This document shows, piece after piece, positions 21,350 through 30,792 of a stretch of DNA of 64,000 bases. The notes under the pieces were generated by a model, which worked only from the letters and a program-made list of their open reading frames with translations, ran no database searches and had not been told where the DNA came from. Numbering within the stretch: position 1 is the stretch's first letter; each line of letters opens with the position of its first letter. The DNA is from Tardiphaga robiniae (lineage in GTDB: Bacteria; Pseudomonadota; Alphaproteobacteria; Rhizobiales; Xanthobacteraceae). The translations under genes were made by a program, and so were the position numbers. The DNA lies in assembly GCF_013359755.1 (NCBI RefSeq), contig NZ_JABMCJ010000079.1:62001-126000 (forward strand), in the 5' to 3' direction.

Positions 21350-22771
21350 CTACGTATTCAGCACGCGCCCATAGGCGTCGAGCACGGCTTCCTTCATCGT
21401 CTCCGAGATGGTCGGATGCGGGAAGATGGTGTGGAAGAGTTCCTCTTCCGTGGTCTCCAGATTCATAGCGACCACAAAGCCCTGGATCATCTCGACGACC
21501 TCAGCGCCGACCATATGGGCGCCGAGCAGCTGGCCAGTCTTCTTGTCGAAGATCACCTTCACCATGCCCTGGTCCTCGCCCTGGGCGATGGCCTTGCCAT
21601 TGGCGACGAAGGGGAAGCGGCCGACGCGGATGTCCTTGCCGGCTTCCTTGGCCTTGGCTTCGGTGAGACCGACCGAGGCCACCTGCGGATGGCAATAGGT
21701 GCAGCCCGGGATCAGCGACTTGTCCATTGCATGCGGGTTCATCCCCTTGATCGCCTCGACGCAGATCACGCCCTCATGCTCGGCCTTGTGGGCCAGCATC
21801 GGCGGACCGGCGACGTCGCCGATGGCATAGATGCCGGGCACATTGGTCTTGCCGTATTTGTCGATCACGATACAGCCGCGCTCGGTCTTCACGCCGAGCT
21901 TCTCGAGGCCAAAGCCTTCGATATTGCCGACCACACCGACCGCCGAGATGACGCGATCGACGGTGAGTTGCTGGGTAGCCCCCTTGCCATCCTCGATGGT
22001 CACGGTGACCGAATCCGACTTCTTGTCGAGCTTGGTTACCTTCGCGCCGGACATGATCTTGATGCCCTGCTTCTCGAACTGTTTGCGGGCGAAACCCGCG
22101 ATCTCGGCGTCTTCCACTGGCAGGATCTGCGGCAGCACCTCGACCACAGTCACGTCGGCGCCCATGGTCTTGTAGAACGACGCGAATTCGATGCCGATGG
22201 CGCCGGAGCCGACCACCAGCAGCGACTTCGGCATCTTGTCGGGGTTCATCGCCTCGAAATAGGTCCAGACCAGCTTCTTGTCGGGCTCGAGGCCCGGCAG
22301 CACGCGCGGCCGAGCGCCTGTGGCGACGATGATATGCTTCGCAGTGTAGCTGCCCGCACCGATCGCGCCCTTGGGTGCTGCGGCTTCCGTCTTCTTGACA
22401 GTGAACTTGCCCGGCGCATCCAGGGTCGCTTCACCCCAGATGATCGAGATCTTGTTCTTGTTCATCAGGTATTCGACGCCGCCGCTGAGGCGCTTCACGA
22501 CGCCGCGCGAGCGCGCGATCACGGCCTTGATGTCGAACGTCACGTTGTCCGCCGACAGGCCATAATCCTTGGCATGCTGCATGTAGTGATAGATTTCCGC
22601 CGAGCGCAGCAGCGCCTTGGTCGGGATACAGCCCCAGTTATTGCAGATGCCGCCGAGATAGGCCTTCTCGACGATCGCCGTCTTGAAGCCGAGCTGTGCG
22701 GCGCGGATCGCCGTCACGTAACCGCCGGGACCGGAACCGATCACGACGACGTCAAAAGATGTATCGGCCAT
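21350..22771 (-). CDS. lpdA: dihydrolipoyl dehydrogenase (E3)
   Basis: The 473-residue flavoprotein reoxidises lipoyl groups of the pyruvate dehydrogenase complex. Features seen are the FAD-binding GSGPGGYVTAIRAAQ, the redox disulfide Cys43/Cys48 in GGICNNWGC, the NAD-binding GSGAIGIEFASFY and the C-terminal HPTISE catalytic dyad. It is the last gene of the pdh cluster on the minus strand, about 50 bases after a small membrane-protein gene. Confidence 0.96.
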   Translation of the reverse strand: MADTSFDVVVIGSGPGGYVTAIRAAQLGFKTAIVEKAYLGGICNNWGCIPTKALLRSAEIYHYMQHAKDYGLSADNVTFDIKAVIARSRGVVKRLSGGVEYLMNKNKISIIWGEATLDAPGKFTVKKTEAAAPKGAIGAGSYTAKHIIVATGARPRVLPGLEPDKKLVWTYFEAMNPDKMPKSLLVVGSGAIGIEFASFYKTMGADVTVVEVLPQILPVEDAEIAGFARKQFEKQGIKIMSGAKVTKLDKKSDSVTVTIEDGKGATQQLTVDRVISAVGVVGNIEGFGLEKLGVKTERGCIVIDKYGKTNVPGIYAIGDVAGPPMLAHKAEHEGVICVEAIKGMNPHAMDKSLIPGCTYCHPQVASVGLTEAKAKEAGKDIRVGRFPFVANGKAIAQGEDQGMVKVIFDKKTGQLLGAHMVGAEVVEMIQGFVVAMNLETTEEELFHTIFPHPTISETMKEAVLDAYGRVLNT

Positions 22772-22818
22772 TGTGGCTCCCGTTCAACTCAAACACGCGT
22801 TGCCGCGCTTGCGGCGAT

Positions 22819-23250
22819 TCAAGATATTGCTTCCCGTTCGGCCTCGCGCAAACGCAGGTAACGCCGCAGCATTAGCCATTGCACGATGACGACGACCCAG
22901 TACGAGACCGACATCTGTACTGCATCGATGAGGTCGCCCGCATTTGGAGACCGCCCCGAATTTGCATCCGACGCCATCCCGAGCGCGATCACAAACACCG
23001 CCACCAGTACCAACACCAACATCGCGAGCTTCAACGCGCGTTCGCGATGCTTGCCAGGTGCCGCGATACCAAAACCAATCATTGCGAGCAGCACGTATCC
23101 GGGCACGAACAACAGCCGGTAGGCTTCGCCCATACCGCAACCGGCTTTGTCGCTGTAACAAGGCATGATCGACGAGGCCGCTGACGTAACCGCCACTCCG
23201 CAAATCAGCGAGATAAAACCCGCCAGCAAGACCATGCCGAACAACTTCAT
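22819..23250 (-). CDS. four-helix membrane protein in the pdh cluster
   Basis: The 143-residue product has four predicted membrane helices (LFGMVLLAGFISLICGVAV; LLFVPGYVLLAMIGFGIA; LAMLVLVLVAVFVIAL; SYWVVVIVQWLML) and two Cys in the first periplasmic loop (MPCYSDKAGCGMG). I do not recognise the family. It lies between pdhC and lpdA on the same strand, 22 bases after the pdhC stop, so it is probably co-transcribed, but a role in pyruvate oxidation is not shown. Confidence 0.65.
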   Translation of the reverse strand: MKLFGMVLLAGFISLICGVAVTSAASSIMPCYSDKAGCGMGEAYRLLFVPGYVLLAMIGFGIAAPGKHRERALKLAMLVLVLVAVFVIALGMASDANSGRSPNAGDLIDAVQMSVSYWVVVIVQWLMLRRYLRLREAEREAIS

Positions 23251-23272
23251 CGACTTGTCCCGTGACGCCGCG

Positions 23273-24640
23273 TCACACCGCCATCATCACTGGATTTTCG
23301 ATCAGCTTCTTGAACGCCGTGATCAGTTCCGCGCCGAGCGCGCCGTCGATGGCGCGGTGGTCGCAGGACAGGGTCACGCTCATGATGGTTGCAGCGACGA
23401 TCTGGCCGTTGCGCACCACGGCCCGTTCCTCGCCCGTGCCAACCGCAAGGATCGACGACTGCGGCGGATTGATCACCGCCGTGAAGTCCTTGATGCCGAA
23501 CATGCCGAGATTGGACACGGATGACGCACCGCCCTGGTATTCGTTGGGCTTGAGCTTCTTGGCCTTGGCGCGCGCGGCCAATTCCTTCATCTCGTTGGAG
23601 ATTGCCGAAATGGACTTGATCTCGGCCTGGCGGATGATCGGCGTGATCAGGCCGAACGGCAGCGCCACCGCGACGCCGATATCCGAATGCTTATGACGGA
23701 GCATCGCCGCTTCCGTCCACGACACGTTCGCTTCCGGAATCTTCTGCAGCGCGATGGCCATCGCCTTGATGACGAAATCGTTGACCGAGAGCTTGTAGAG
23801 CGGCTTGCCGGCCTTGTCCTTGCCGGCGGCAGCGTTGATCTCCTCGCGCGCGGCGGAGAGCTTGCCGAGATCGCAATCGACGGTGAGATAGAAGGTCGGC
23901 ATCGAGTTGGTCGCAGCGGTGAGACGCTGCGCAATCGTGCGGCGCATCGAGTCATGCGGCACGCTCTCGTAACCACCCTGCTCGTACAGCCCGAGAATCT
24001 GCTGATCGGACATTGCAGGCGCACCGATCGCTCCAGTTGCACCTGCGGGAGCGCCGGCAGCCGCGGCTGATGCCTTCAGGCCGCCACCAGACTTCGCCTT
24101 CTCGACGTCTGCGGCCACAACGCGACCATGCGGACCCGATCCGTTGATACGACCGAGTTCGATGCCGGCGTCCTTGGCGAGACGACGCGCCAGCGGCGAC
24201 GAGAACACGCGCGCGCCATTGCTTTGTGCCGCGGTCGGCTGCGGAGCCGGCGCGGCGGCCGGAGCCGGTGCTTTCGCTGCCGAAGCAGCAGCCGGCGCAG
24301 GTGCAGCGGCGGCAGGCTTGGGTGCGGGAGCCGCGGCAGCGGGTGCAGGCTTCGGCTTGTCGGCCCCTGCCCCCGAACCTGCAGCCTTTACGTCCTCGCC
24401 GTCGGCGGCGAGCACCGCGATCACCGCGTTCACAGCAACATCCTGCGTACCTTCCGCCACCAGGATCTTGGCGATGGTGCCTTCGTCGACGGCTTCGACT
24501 TCCATCGTCGCCTTGTCGGTCTCGATCTCCGCGATCACGTCGCCGGACTTGACCTTGTCGCCCTCTTTCTTGAGCCACTTGGCAAGGTTGCCCTTTTCCA
24601 TGGTGGGCGACAGCGCAGGCATCAGAATGTTGATTGGCAT
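23273..24640 (-). CDS. pdhC: pyruvate dehydrogenase E2 (dihydrolipoyl acetyltransferase)
   Basis: The 455-residue product has one lipoyl domain (residues 1-80, lipoylated Lys43 in [11 protein letters not shown]), an Ala/Pro-rich linker, a peripheral subunit-binding domain (SSPLARRLAKDAGIELG) and the catalytic domain with the active-site His in SCDHRAIDGALGAE. It transfers acetyl groups to CoA. The gene starts two bases after the DUF5076 stop. Confidence 0.96.
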   Translation of the reverse strand: MPINILMPALSPTMEKGNLAKWLKKEGDKVKSGDVIAEIETDKATMEVEAVDEGTIAKILVAEGTQDVAVNAVIAVLAADGEDVKAAGSGAGADKPKPAPAAAAPAPKPAAAAPAPAAASAAKAPAPAAAPAPQPTAAQSNGARVFSSPLARRLAKDAGIELGRINGSGPHGRVVAADVEKAKSGGGLKASAAAAGAPAGATGAIGAPAMSDQQILGLYEQGGYESVPHDSMRRTIAQRLTAATNSMPTFYLTVDCDLGKLSAAREEINAAAGKDKAGKPLYKLSVNDFVIKAMAIALQKIPEANVSWTEAAMLRHKHSDIGVAVALPFGLITPIIRQAEIKSISAISNEMKELAARAKAKKLKPNEYQGGASSVSNLGMFGIKDFTAVINPPQSSILAVGTGEERAVVRNGQIVAATIMSVTLSCDHRAIDGALGAELITAFKKLIENPVMMAV

Positions 24641-24642
24641 TG

Positions 24643-24948
24643 TCAGTGACCTTGTTGCGACCGCGGCGTGGTGTTGCCCATGTCAGTCGGACGCGCGATT
24701 TCAGCTTCGAACATTTCGACGATGCGGTTCAGCGCCTCGTCCTCGGAATAATTGGCCTCACGCGCATACGCGCGTGCGGCATGGCGCGCGATGTCGACCA
24801 GCAGGAGCCCCCACATGTCGGGCTCCTCGAAGGCGCGCATGAAGGCGATGGACAGCCCGCCATCCAGCACGAATGCGCGCAACACCTCGGTGGCGTCCTC
24901 GCGGTCCATGACATCTGGCGGCAGTGGCTGTTCCTTCGGACCTGGCAT
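24643..24948 (-). CDS. DUF5076-type protein between pdhB and pdhC
   Basis: The 101-residue soluble protein (core VLRAFVLDGGLSIAFMRAFE, then MWGLLLVDIARHAARAY) matches the DUF5076 family as I remember it; no function is assigned. Gaps of three bases to pdhB and two to pdhC place it tightly inside the pyruvate dehydrogenase operon, suggesting a role linked to the complex. Confidence 0.8.
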   Translation of the reverse strand: MPGPKEQPLPPDVMDREDATEVLRAFVLDGGLSIAFMRAFEEPDMWGLLLVDIARHAARAYAREANYSEDEALNRIVEMFEAEIARPTDMGNTTPRSQQGH

Positions 24949-24951
24949 GGT

Positions 24952-26352
24952 TCACCGATAGCAAACGGCTTTGGCCGCAGCCACGACGTCGGCCACCGAC
25001 GGCAGCGCCAGCTTTTCGAGATTGGCGGCGTAAGGCATCGGCACGTCCTTGCCGGACACGCGCGCGACCGGCGCATCGAGATAGTCGAACGCATGCTCCA
25101 TGATGCGTGCGGCGATTTCGGCGCCCACACCCGACTGTTGCCAGCCTTCTTCCACCGTCACGGCGCGCGATGTTTTCTTCACGGACTCGATGATGGTGTC
25201 GGTGTCGAGTGGACGCAGCGTGCGCAGGTCGATGACCTCCGCCTCGATGCCTTCCTTGGCGAGTTCTTCGGCAGCCTTCAGGGCATACGTCATGCCGTTC
25301 GACCACGAGATCAGCGTCACGTCCTTGCCGACACGTGCGACCTTGGCCTTGCCGATCGGCACGATGTAATCGTCGAGCTTGGGCACCTCGCCGGAATGCC
25401 CGTAGAGCATTTCGTTTTCGAGGAAGATCACGGGGTTCGGATCGCGGATCGCGGATTTGAGCAGGCCCTTGTAGTCGGCGGCGCTATAGGGCGCGACAAC
25501 CTTGAGGCCCGGGATCTGCGAATACCAGGCCGAGTAGTCCTGGCTGTGCTGGGCGCCGACGCGCGCCGCAGCGCCGTTCGGACCGCGAAATACGATCTGA
25601 CAGGTCATCTGGCCGCCGGACATGTAGAGCGTCTTGGCAGCGGAGTTGATGATCTGGTCGATCGCCTGCATGGCGAAGTTGAAGGTCATGAATTCGACGA
25701 TCGGCTTCAGGCCGGACATCGCCGCGCCGACGCCGACACCGGCGAAGCCGTGCTCGGTGATCGGCGTATCGATGACACGGCGTGCGCCGAATTCCTGCAG
25801 CAGGTTCTGGGTCACCTTGTAGGCGCCCTGATATTCGGCGACTTCCTCGCCCATGATGAAGACGTCTTCATCCCTGCGCATTTCCTCGGCCATCGCGTCG
25901 CGCAGCGCTTCGCGGATGGTCATGGTCACCATCTCGGTGCCTTCAGGAATTTCGGGATCGGGCTGGATCGAAGCCGTCGGAGCTGCCGGCGCAACAGCCT
26001 CTTCCTTCGGAGCCGGAGCGGATTTGGCTTCCGCGGCAGGCGGCGCGGATTCTGCGGCCCTCTCCTGCTTCGCGGGGGCCGGTGCGCTCGCTGCAGCGGA
26101 TGCATCTTCGCCGTCAGCGAGGATAGTCGCGATCGGCGTGTTGACCGCGACGTCGTTGGTCCCTTCCGGGATCAGGATCTTGCCGAGCGTCCCTTCATCA
26201 GTCGCTTCGACTTCCATCGTCGCTTTGTCTGTCTCGATTTCCGCAATCACATCGCCGGACTTGATCGTGTCGCCTTCCTTCTTGAGCCATTTGGAGAGGT
26301 TGCCTTTCTCCATGGTCGGGGACAGCGCGGGCATCAGAACTTGAATGGCCAT
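24952..26352 (-). CDS. pdhB: pyruvate dehydrogenase E1 beta with N-terminal lipoyl domain
   Basis: The 466-residue product fuses a lipoyl domain (about 1-80, Lys43 in [11 protein letters not shown]) and an Ala/Pro linker to a complete E1-beta transketolase domain from about residue 140 ([16 protein letters not shown]). This fusion is a known trait of alphaproteobacterial pdh operons, so both E1-beta and E2 can carry lipoate. It is downstream of pdhA by 32 bases. Confidence 0.96.
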   Translation of the reverse strand: MAIQVLMPALSPTMEKGNLSKWLKKEGDTIKSGDVIAEIETDKATMEVEATDEGTLGKILIPEGTNDVAVNTPIATILADGEDASAAASAPAPAKQERAAESAPPAAEAKSAPAPKEEAVAPAAPTASIQPDPEIPEGTEMVTMTIREALRDAMAEEMRRDEDVFIMGEEVAEYQGAYKVTQNLLQEFGARRVIDTPITEHGFAGVGVGAAMSGLKPIVEFMTFNFAMQAIDQIINSAAKTLYMSGGQMTCQIVFRGPNGAAARVGAQHSQDYSAWYSQIPGLKVVAPYSAADYKGLLKSAIRDPNPVIFLENEMLYGHSGEVPKLDDYIVPIGKAKVARVGKDVTLISWSNGMTYALKAAEELAKEGIEAEVIDLRTLRPLDTDTIIESVKKTSRAVTVEEGWQQSGVGAEIAARIMEHAFDYLDAPVARVSGKDVPMPYAANLEKLALPSVADVVAAAKAVCYR

Positions 26353-26384
26353 TATAACTCCAGATCGGTCTTTAAGCCGCGCGC

Positions 26385-27416
26385 TTAGCGGTACACATCG
26401 GTGTAAAGTTCGGATGCATCGGGTTCAGGGTCCTGCTGCGCGAAATCCGCCGATGCGTTGACGATGTCACGCACCTCGGCATCGATCGCCTTGAGGTCCT
26501 GCTCGGTCACGTCAGCGGCCAGCAGACGGTTGCGCACCTGCTCGATCGGGTCCTGATCGTGGCGGACCTTGTCCACCTCCTCGCGGGTCCGGTACTTGGC
26601 CGGATCCGACATCGAGTGGCCGCGATAGCGATAGGTCTGCATTTCCAGAATGAACGGACCCTTGCCGGCGCGGCACCAGGCGACCGCACGGTCACCGGCG
26701 GCCTTCACGGCGCGGACGTCCATGCCGTCGACCTGCTCGCCCGGAATGTTGAAGGAGATGCCGCGCTTGGAGAAGTCGGTCTGAGCCGAGGAGCGCGTCA
26801 CCGAGGTACCCATGGCGTAGCGGTTGTTCTCGATGATGTAGATCACCGGGAGCTTCCACAGCTCCGCCATGTTAAAGCTCTCATAGACTTGGCCCTGGTT
26901 CGACGCGCCGTCGCCGAAGTAAGCGAGGCTGACGAGATCATTGCCGCGGTAACGGTTGGCAAAAGCGAGACCCGTTCCGAGCGACACCTGCGCACCGACG
27001 ATGCCATGGCCGCCATAGAAATTCTTCTCGCGGCTGAACATGTGCATGGAGCCACCCTTGCCCTTGGAGTAGCCGCCCTTGCGCCCCGTGAGCTCGGCCA
27101 TGACGCCCTTGGCGTCCATGCCACAGGCCAGCATGTGACCGTGGTCGCGATAGCCCGTGATGACCTGATCGCCATCCTTCAATGCCATCTGCATGCCGAC
27201 GACGATGGCTTCCTGACCGATATAGAGATGGCAGAAACCGCCGATCGCGCCCATGCCATAGAGCTGGCCGGCCTTCTCCTCGAAACGCCGGATCAGCAGC
27301 ATGTCGCGAAGCGCGTGCATCTCCTGATCGCGGGTGAAATCTGGCGGCGATGACGGGGTTGCGCCATTGCTCGTTGCCTGCCCTGCGGGAGCGACGCTTT
27401 TCTTCGGTGCGGCCAT
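26385..27416 (-). CDS. pdhA: pyruvate dehydrogenase E1 alpha
   Basis: The 343-residue E1-alpha has the thiamine-diphosphate motif [20 protein letters not shown] ending in ENN, and the phosphorylation-loop-like [10 protein letters not shown]. With E1-beta it decarboxylates pyruvate. It is the first gene of pdhA-pdhB-DUF5076-pdhC. The 274 bases upstream hold inverted TTTCG/CGAAA motifs, listed separately. Confidence 0.96.
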   Translation of the reverse strand: MAAPKKSVAPAGQATSNGATPSSPPDFTRDQEMHALRDMLLIRRFEEKAGQLYGMGAIGGFCHLYIGQEAIVVGMQMALKDGDQVITGYRDHGHMLACGMDAKGVMAELTGRKGGYSKGKGGSMHMFSREKNFYGGHGIVGAQVSLGTGLAFANRYRGNDLVSLAYFGDGASNQGQVYESFNMAELWKLPVIYIIENNRYAMGTSVTRSSAQTDFSKRGISFNIPGEQVDGMDVRAVKAAGDRAVAWCRAGKGPFILEMQTYRYRGHSMSDPAKYRTREEVDKVRHDQDPIEQVRNRLLAADVTEQDLKAIDAEVRDIVNASADFAQQDPEPDASELYTDVYR

Positions 27417-27507
27417 GAAAATTCCGGATGCGAGAGTGAATGGCCCTTCCTACTCCAAGTGCTTGCGGCTTGAAAGGGATTGCGTCGCGCGGAATGCCAC
27501 ACGGTTG

Positions 27508-27542
27508 TTTCGCACTGCAGCGAAAGCGCGAAACTTTCGAAA
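27508..27542. promoter_or_regulatory. inverted TTTCG/CGAAA motifs upstream of pdhA
   Basis: Within 35 bases TTTCG, CGAAA, CGAAA, TTTCG and CGAAA occur, including CGAAAG-7-CTTTCG at 27521-27539. They lie about 100 bases ahead of pdhA on its strand and could be an operator. No matching regulator is identified. Confidence 0.3.
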
Positions 27543-27690
27543 TCGAATTGGATCGGTTTTGTAATTTGAGGAATGAAAGCGCGTGTCGTGGTCACGTTGC
27601 CGTCACGATGAGCAGGCGCGAGCGATCCATAGCTTTGATGCAAAGCTGTGTTGCTTCATGCGAGGACGACTCGCCGCCGAAGAGAGAATC

Positions 27691-28008
27691 TTAGTTTGGC
27701 TTGATGACCTTCACGAGGTCGCGCGGATGCGCGTAGTCGAGCTGGTAGCGCGCGCGCTCGTCGAGCATGTCGGGATCGAGTCCACCAGATCGCAGCAACG
27801 CCACGCGCTGCTCGGCCTTGGTGCGTTCCTTCTTCAATTGTACCAGTTCGGAGGTCAGCGCGACGATCTCCTGGTCGAGCTCCTGGCGGGCGTTGAGGCC
27901 ATATTTGCCGGTATAGGCATTGACCCCGAAATAGCTGATCATCATCGCCGCCAGTGCATAGAGCACGAGCCCGGTGAGGATCGATTTGAGGCGGGTATGC
28001 TTGACCAT
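27691..28008 (-). CDS. FtsB/DivIC-like septum formation initiator
   Basis: The 105-residue bitopic protein has one membrane helix (ILTGLVLYALAAMMISYF), a coiled coil (about residues 43-75, ELDQEIVALTSELVQLKKER) and the conserved tail motif LDPDMLDERARYQLDY. This is the FtsB/DivIC layout of divisome scaffold proteins. It lies upstream of pdhA on the same strand, a neighbourhood common in alphaproteobacteria. Confidence 0.88.
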   Translation of the reverse strand: MVKHTRLKSILTGLVLYALAAMMISYFGVNAYTGKYGLNARQELDQEIVALTSELVQLKKERTKAEQRVALLRSGGLDPDMLDERARYQLDYAHPRDLVKVIKPN

Positions 28009-28023
28009 TCCCGAAAATGCGAC

Positions 28024-28055
28024 GGCCCGGTTAAGGCGAACCTAACAACCGGGCC
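28024..28055 (-). terminator. GC-rich hairpin after the FMN reductase gene
   Basis: A nine-base perfect stem (GGCCCGGTT/AACCGGGCC) with a 14-base loop lies between the reductase stop and the FtsB-like start. On the minus strand only a weak TTTT follows about eight bases later. Confidence 0.45.
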
Positions 28056-28075
28056 ACAACCTGAATTTGCGCGGG

Positions 28076-28630
28076 TTATTTCTTCAGCTTGTCGACCCAG
28101 GCGGCGAAGGCGTCGATATAGGCCTGCAGCACCGGCCGGATCGATTCCTTGACGATCTCGCCCTGTTCGCTGAACGCGTCGCCGACGGCATTCAGATAGA
28201 TTTCAGGCTGTTGCATGATGGGACCGACAATCCCCGGCAGGGTTTGGCGCAAGCTAAGGGCAGCACCCAGGCCACCGATCGGACCGGGCGAGCTAACCAC
28301 GATGCCGGTGGGCTTGCCGAGGAACGAGCTCTTGCCATAGGGCCGCGAACCGACGTCGATGGCGTTTTTCAGAACACCCGAAACGGAGCGGTTATATTCC
28401 GGAGAGACGAACAGTACCGCATCCGAGGCCTGGATCGCTTCGCGGAACTTGACCCAGTCGGCCGGCGGCGCGGCTTCCAGGTCCTGATTGAAGAATGACA
28501 GCTCGTTCAGCGTGATGACGTTCAGCTTGAGCGAAGGCGGCGCCAGCTGGGCGAGTGCATTCGCAACCTTGAGCGAGAATGACTGTTTGCGGAGGCTGCC
28601 GACAATGACGGCAACGCTGTAGGTGGCCAT
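28076..28630 (-). CDS. NADPH-dependent FMN reductase (ChrR/YieF type)
   Basis: The 184-residue flavodoxin-fold protein shows the FMN phosphate loop GSLRKQSFSLKVANAL and the family signature FVSPEYNRSVSGVLKNAIDVGSRP. Members reduce quinones, chromate or azo compounds, and the substrate cannot be told from sequence. The C-terminal KLKK end is usual. It is a single gene followed by a hairpin. Confidence 0.92.
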   Translation of the reverse strand: MATYSVAVIVGSLRKQSFSLKVANALAQLAPPSLKLNVITLNELSFFNQDLEAAPPADWVKFREAIQASDAVLFVSPEYNRSVSGVLKNAIDVGSRPYGKSSFLGKPTGIVVSSPGPIGGLGAALSLRQTLPGIVGPIMQQPEIYLNAVGDAFSEQGEIVKESIRPVLQAYIDAFAAWVDKLKK

Positions 28631-28955
28631 GAGATATCCCCTGAATAACTGCTTCCAAAAAGCGCGGAGCGCATCTGGAACCTGTCACCTATCCCGGGAA
28701 AAGATGCAAGTGCATGGATTGTATTTGACGGCCGTAATCGTGCCGAACCGGCACGTCCGCCTCGCCCGCCCAAACACATCTTCGTTATGCTGATATCGCT
28801 CAAATGGATGACGCCCGGAGCGCCGCTGTGATCGAACCTTCGGAGAGTGCTGCGCGACAAACCACGTAAGACAAACCACGCACGCCAGTCCCGACTGATC
28901 TGCGACGTCTGGCCAGGCTGTTCAAATTCGACCGTCGCAATTTGCGGGGCTTCCG
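28631..28955. other. 325-base intergenic region between divergent genes
   Basis: It separates the minus-strand FMN reductase from the plus-strand caspase. I see only an inverted repeat CGTGCCG-AAC-CGGCACG at 28739-28755 and a direct repeat GACAAACCACG at 28856-28866 and 28870-28880. Promoters for both genes should lie here, but none is clear. Confidence 0.5.
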
Positions 28956-30722
28956 ATGCGCAACCTCGGTCTTGTGGCTTCCGTAGTCTTCGCCTTGAGC
29001 TTGCTCAGTCAGTCGGCCTTAGCCGCCGACAAGCGCGTCGCACTGGTGATCGGCAATTCGGCCTACCAGAACGTCGTCAAGCTCGCCAATCCCGCCAACG
29101 ATGCTGCAGCGATGACCGAGACCTTGAAGACCGCGAATTTCGACATTGTCGAAGCCCGACGGGATCTGAAGGCGACCGAGATGCGCCGGGCCTTGCGCGA
29201 TTTCGCGGACAAGGCGCGCGATGCGGACGTTGCTCTGGTCTATTTCGCCGGCCACGGCATCGAGGTCGATGGCACCAATTACCTGATTCCGACCGACGCA
29301 CTGCTGGAACGCGACACCGACGTCTATGACGAGGCATTCTCGCTGGAGCGCATCCTCGTGACCATCGAGCCGGCTAGGAAGCTGCGGCTGGTGATCCTCG
29401 ATGCCTGCCGCGACAACCCCTTCGTCAAGAACATGAAGCGCACCACGGCATCCCGGGCGATCACCCGCGGCCTCGCCAAGGTGGAGCCGGCCAGCCCCAA
29501 CACACTGATCGCCTATTCGGCCAAGGCCGGCTCGACGGCGCTGGATGGCGACAGCAAGAACAGCCCGTTCACGGCCGCGCTGGTCCGCCATATCGCGACA
29601 CCCGGCCTCGACCTGCGCAAGGCCTTTGGCTTCGTCCGCGATGACGTCATGAAGACCACCAGCAACCGCCAGGAACCCTATGTCTACGGTTCACTCGGCG
29701 GCGACGATGTGCCTCTGGTCCCGGTGGCCGCCGTCGCGACATCCCCCGCCGTCAGCGCTCAGGCGGAAACCCGCCGCGACTACGAGCTGGCTTTGCAGCT
29801 TGCGACCAGAGACGGCTGGAACGCGTTCCTGACCCAGCACCCCGACGGCTTCTATGCGTCGCTGGCCAAATCCCAACTAGCGAAGCTCGCAGCCGAGGAC
29901 GCCCATACCGCTGCTGCGGAGAAAGCCCGCCTCGCCGTTGAAGAGAAAGCCCGTCTGGCTGCCGAAGGCGCCAGGAAGGCCGAACAGACCAAGGCAGCGG
30001 CCGATGCCAAGGCCGCCGAGGATGCCCGGATCGCCGCCGAGAAACTCAAAACCGCCGAGCAGGAACGCGCCGCCGCCGGCGAGCGCGCCCGCGCGGCAGC
30101 GGAAGCCAGGGTCGATGCCGGCAAGCCGGACACGCCTGCCGCCGGACCGCAGCTGGCGACACTCCCTGCCCCCACGGCCGATGTGTCCCGAACACCCGCG
30201 CCAGCCGATCTACCCCGTCAGGTCCAGGTCGAGCTTCAGCGGGTGGGCTGCCTGCAGGGATCAGTCGACAACACATGGACTGCGGCTTCCCGCAAATCGC
30301 TCGAGCGCTTCAATCGCTACGCGTCGACCAAATTCGATGCCAAGGCGGCCAGCACCAATGCGCTCGACGCGATCAAGACCAGGTCGTCCCGCGTCTGCCC
30401 GCTGGTCTGTGCGCATGGTTCAGAGGCCGACGGCAACCGCTGCGTGAAAATCGTATGCCGCGTCGGCACCTTCCTGAACGACGACAATGAATGTGAGAAG
30501 AAGCGCAGCCGCACCGAGGCCAAGCGCAACGCGGCGCCGCACCGCGAACGTCTTGAGCGCGATGAGCTTGATCGCCCGCAGGTTCAGGCCCGCACGCCGC
30601 GTGCGCAACCGTCCGGCCAGATCGTCTGTGACAATGCCGGCTGCCGTCCAGTGCGTCCCGGCTGCCGCTTGGTATCGCGCGACATGCGGATCGGCCTCAC
30701 CAATGTCGAGGTGTGCAACTGA
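28956..30722 (+). CDS. exported caspase-fold (p20) peptidase with peptidoglycan-binding-like tail
   Basis: The 588-residue product has a signal peptide (about 1-23) and a caspase/metacaspase p20 domain at about 25-245. The catalytic dyad is His100 in YFAGHG and Cys151 in LDACRDNPF. A long Ala/Lys/Glu helix, likely a coiled coil, spans about 310-390. The segment VQVELQRVGCLQGSVDNTW then resembles a peptidoglycan-binding-1 repeat, followed by a Cys-rich end (CPLVCAHG, CRVGTFLNDDNEC). Related proteins are common in Bradyrhizobium, with unknown substrates. Confidence 0.9.
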   Translation: MRNLGLVASVVFALSLLSQSALAADKRVALVIGNSAYQNVVKLANPANDAAAMTETLKTANFDIVEARRDLKATEMRRALRDFADKARDADVALVYFAGHGIEVDGTNYLIPTDALLERDTDVYDEAFSLERILVTIEPARKLRLVILDACRDNPFVKNMKRTTASRAITRGLAKVEPASPNTLIAYSAKAGSTALDGDSKNSPFTAALVRHIATPGLDLRKAFGFVRDDVMKTTSNRQEPYVYGSLGGDDVPLVPVAAVATSPAVSAQAETRRDYELALQLATRDGWNAFLTQHPDGFYASLAKSQLAKLAAEDAHTAAAEKARLAVEEKARLAAEGARKAEQTKAAADAKAAEDARIAAEKLKTAEQERAAAGERARAAAEARVDAGKPDTPAAGPQLATLPAPTADVSRTPAPADLPRQVQVELQRVGCLQGSVDNTWTAASRKSLERFNRYASTKFDAKAASTNALDAIKTRSSRVCPLVCAHGSEADGNRCVKIVCRVGTFLNDDNECEKKRSRTEAKRNAAPHRERLERDELDRPQVQARTPRAQPSGQIVCDNAGCRPVRPGCRLVSRDMRIGLTNVEVCN

Positions 30723-30792
30723 CGACGTGCTTGCCTGACAGGATCGCAAGCGACATTCTAACGATCCAGGTTTGCAAGCCGGAGCCATCATC

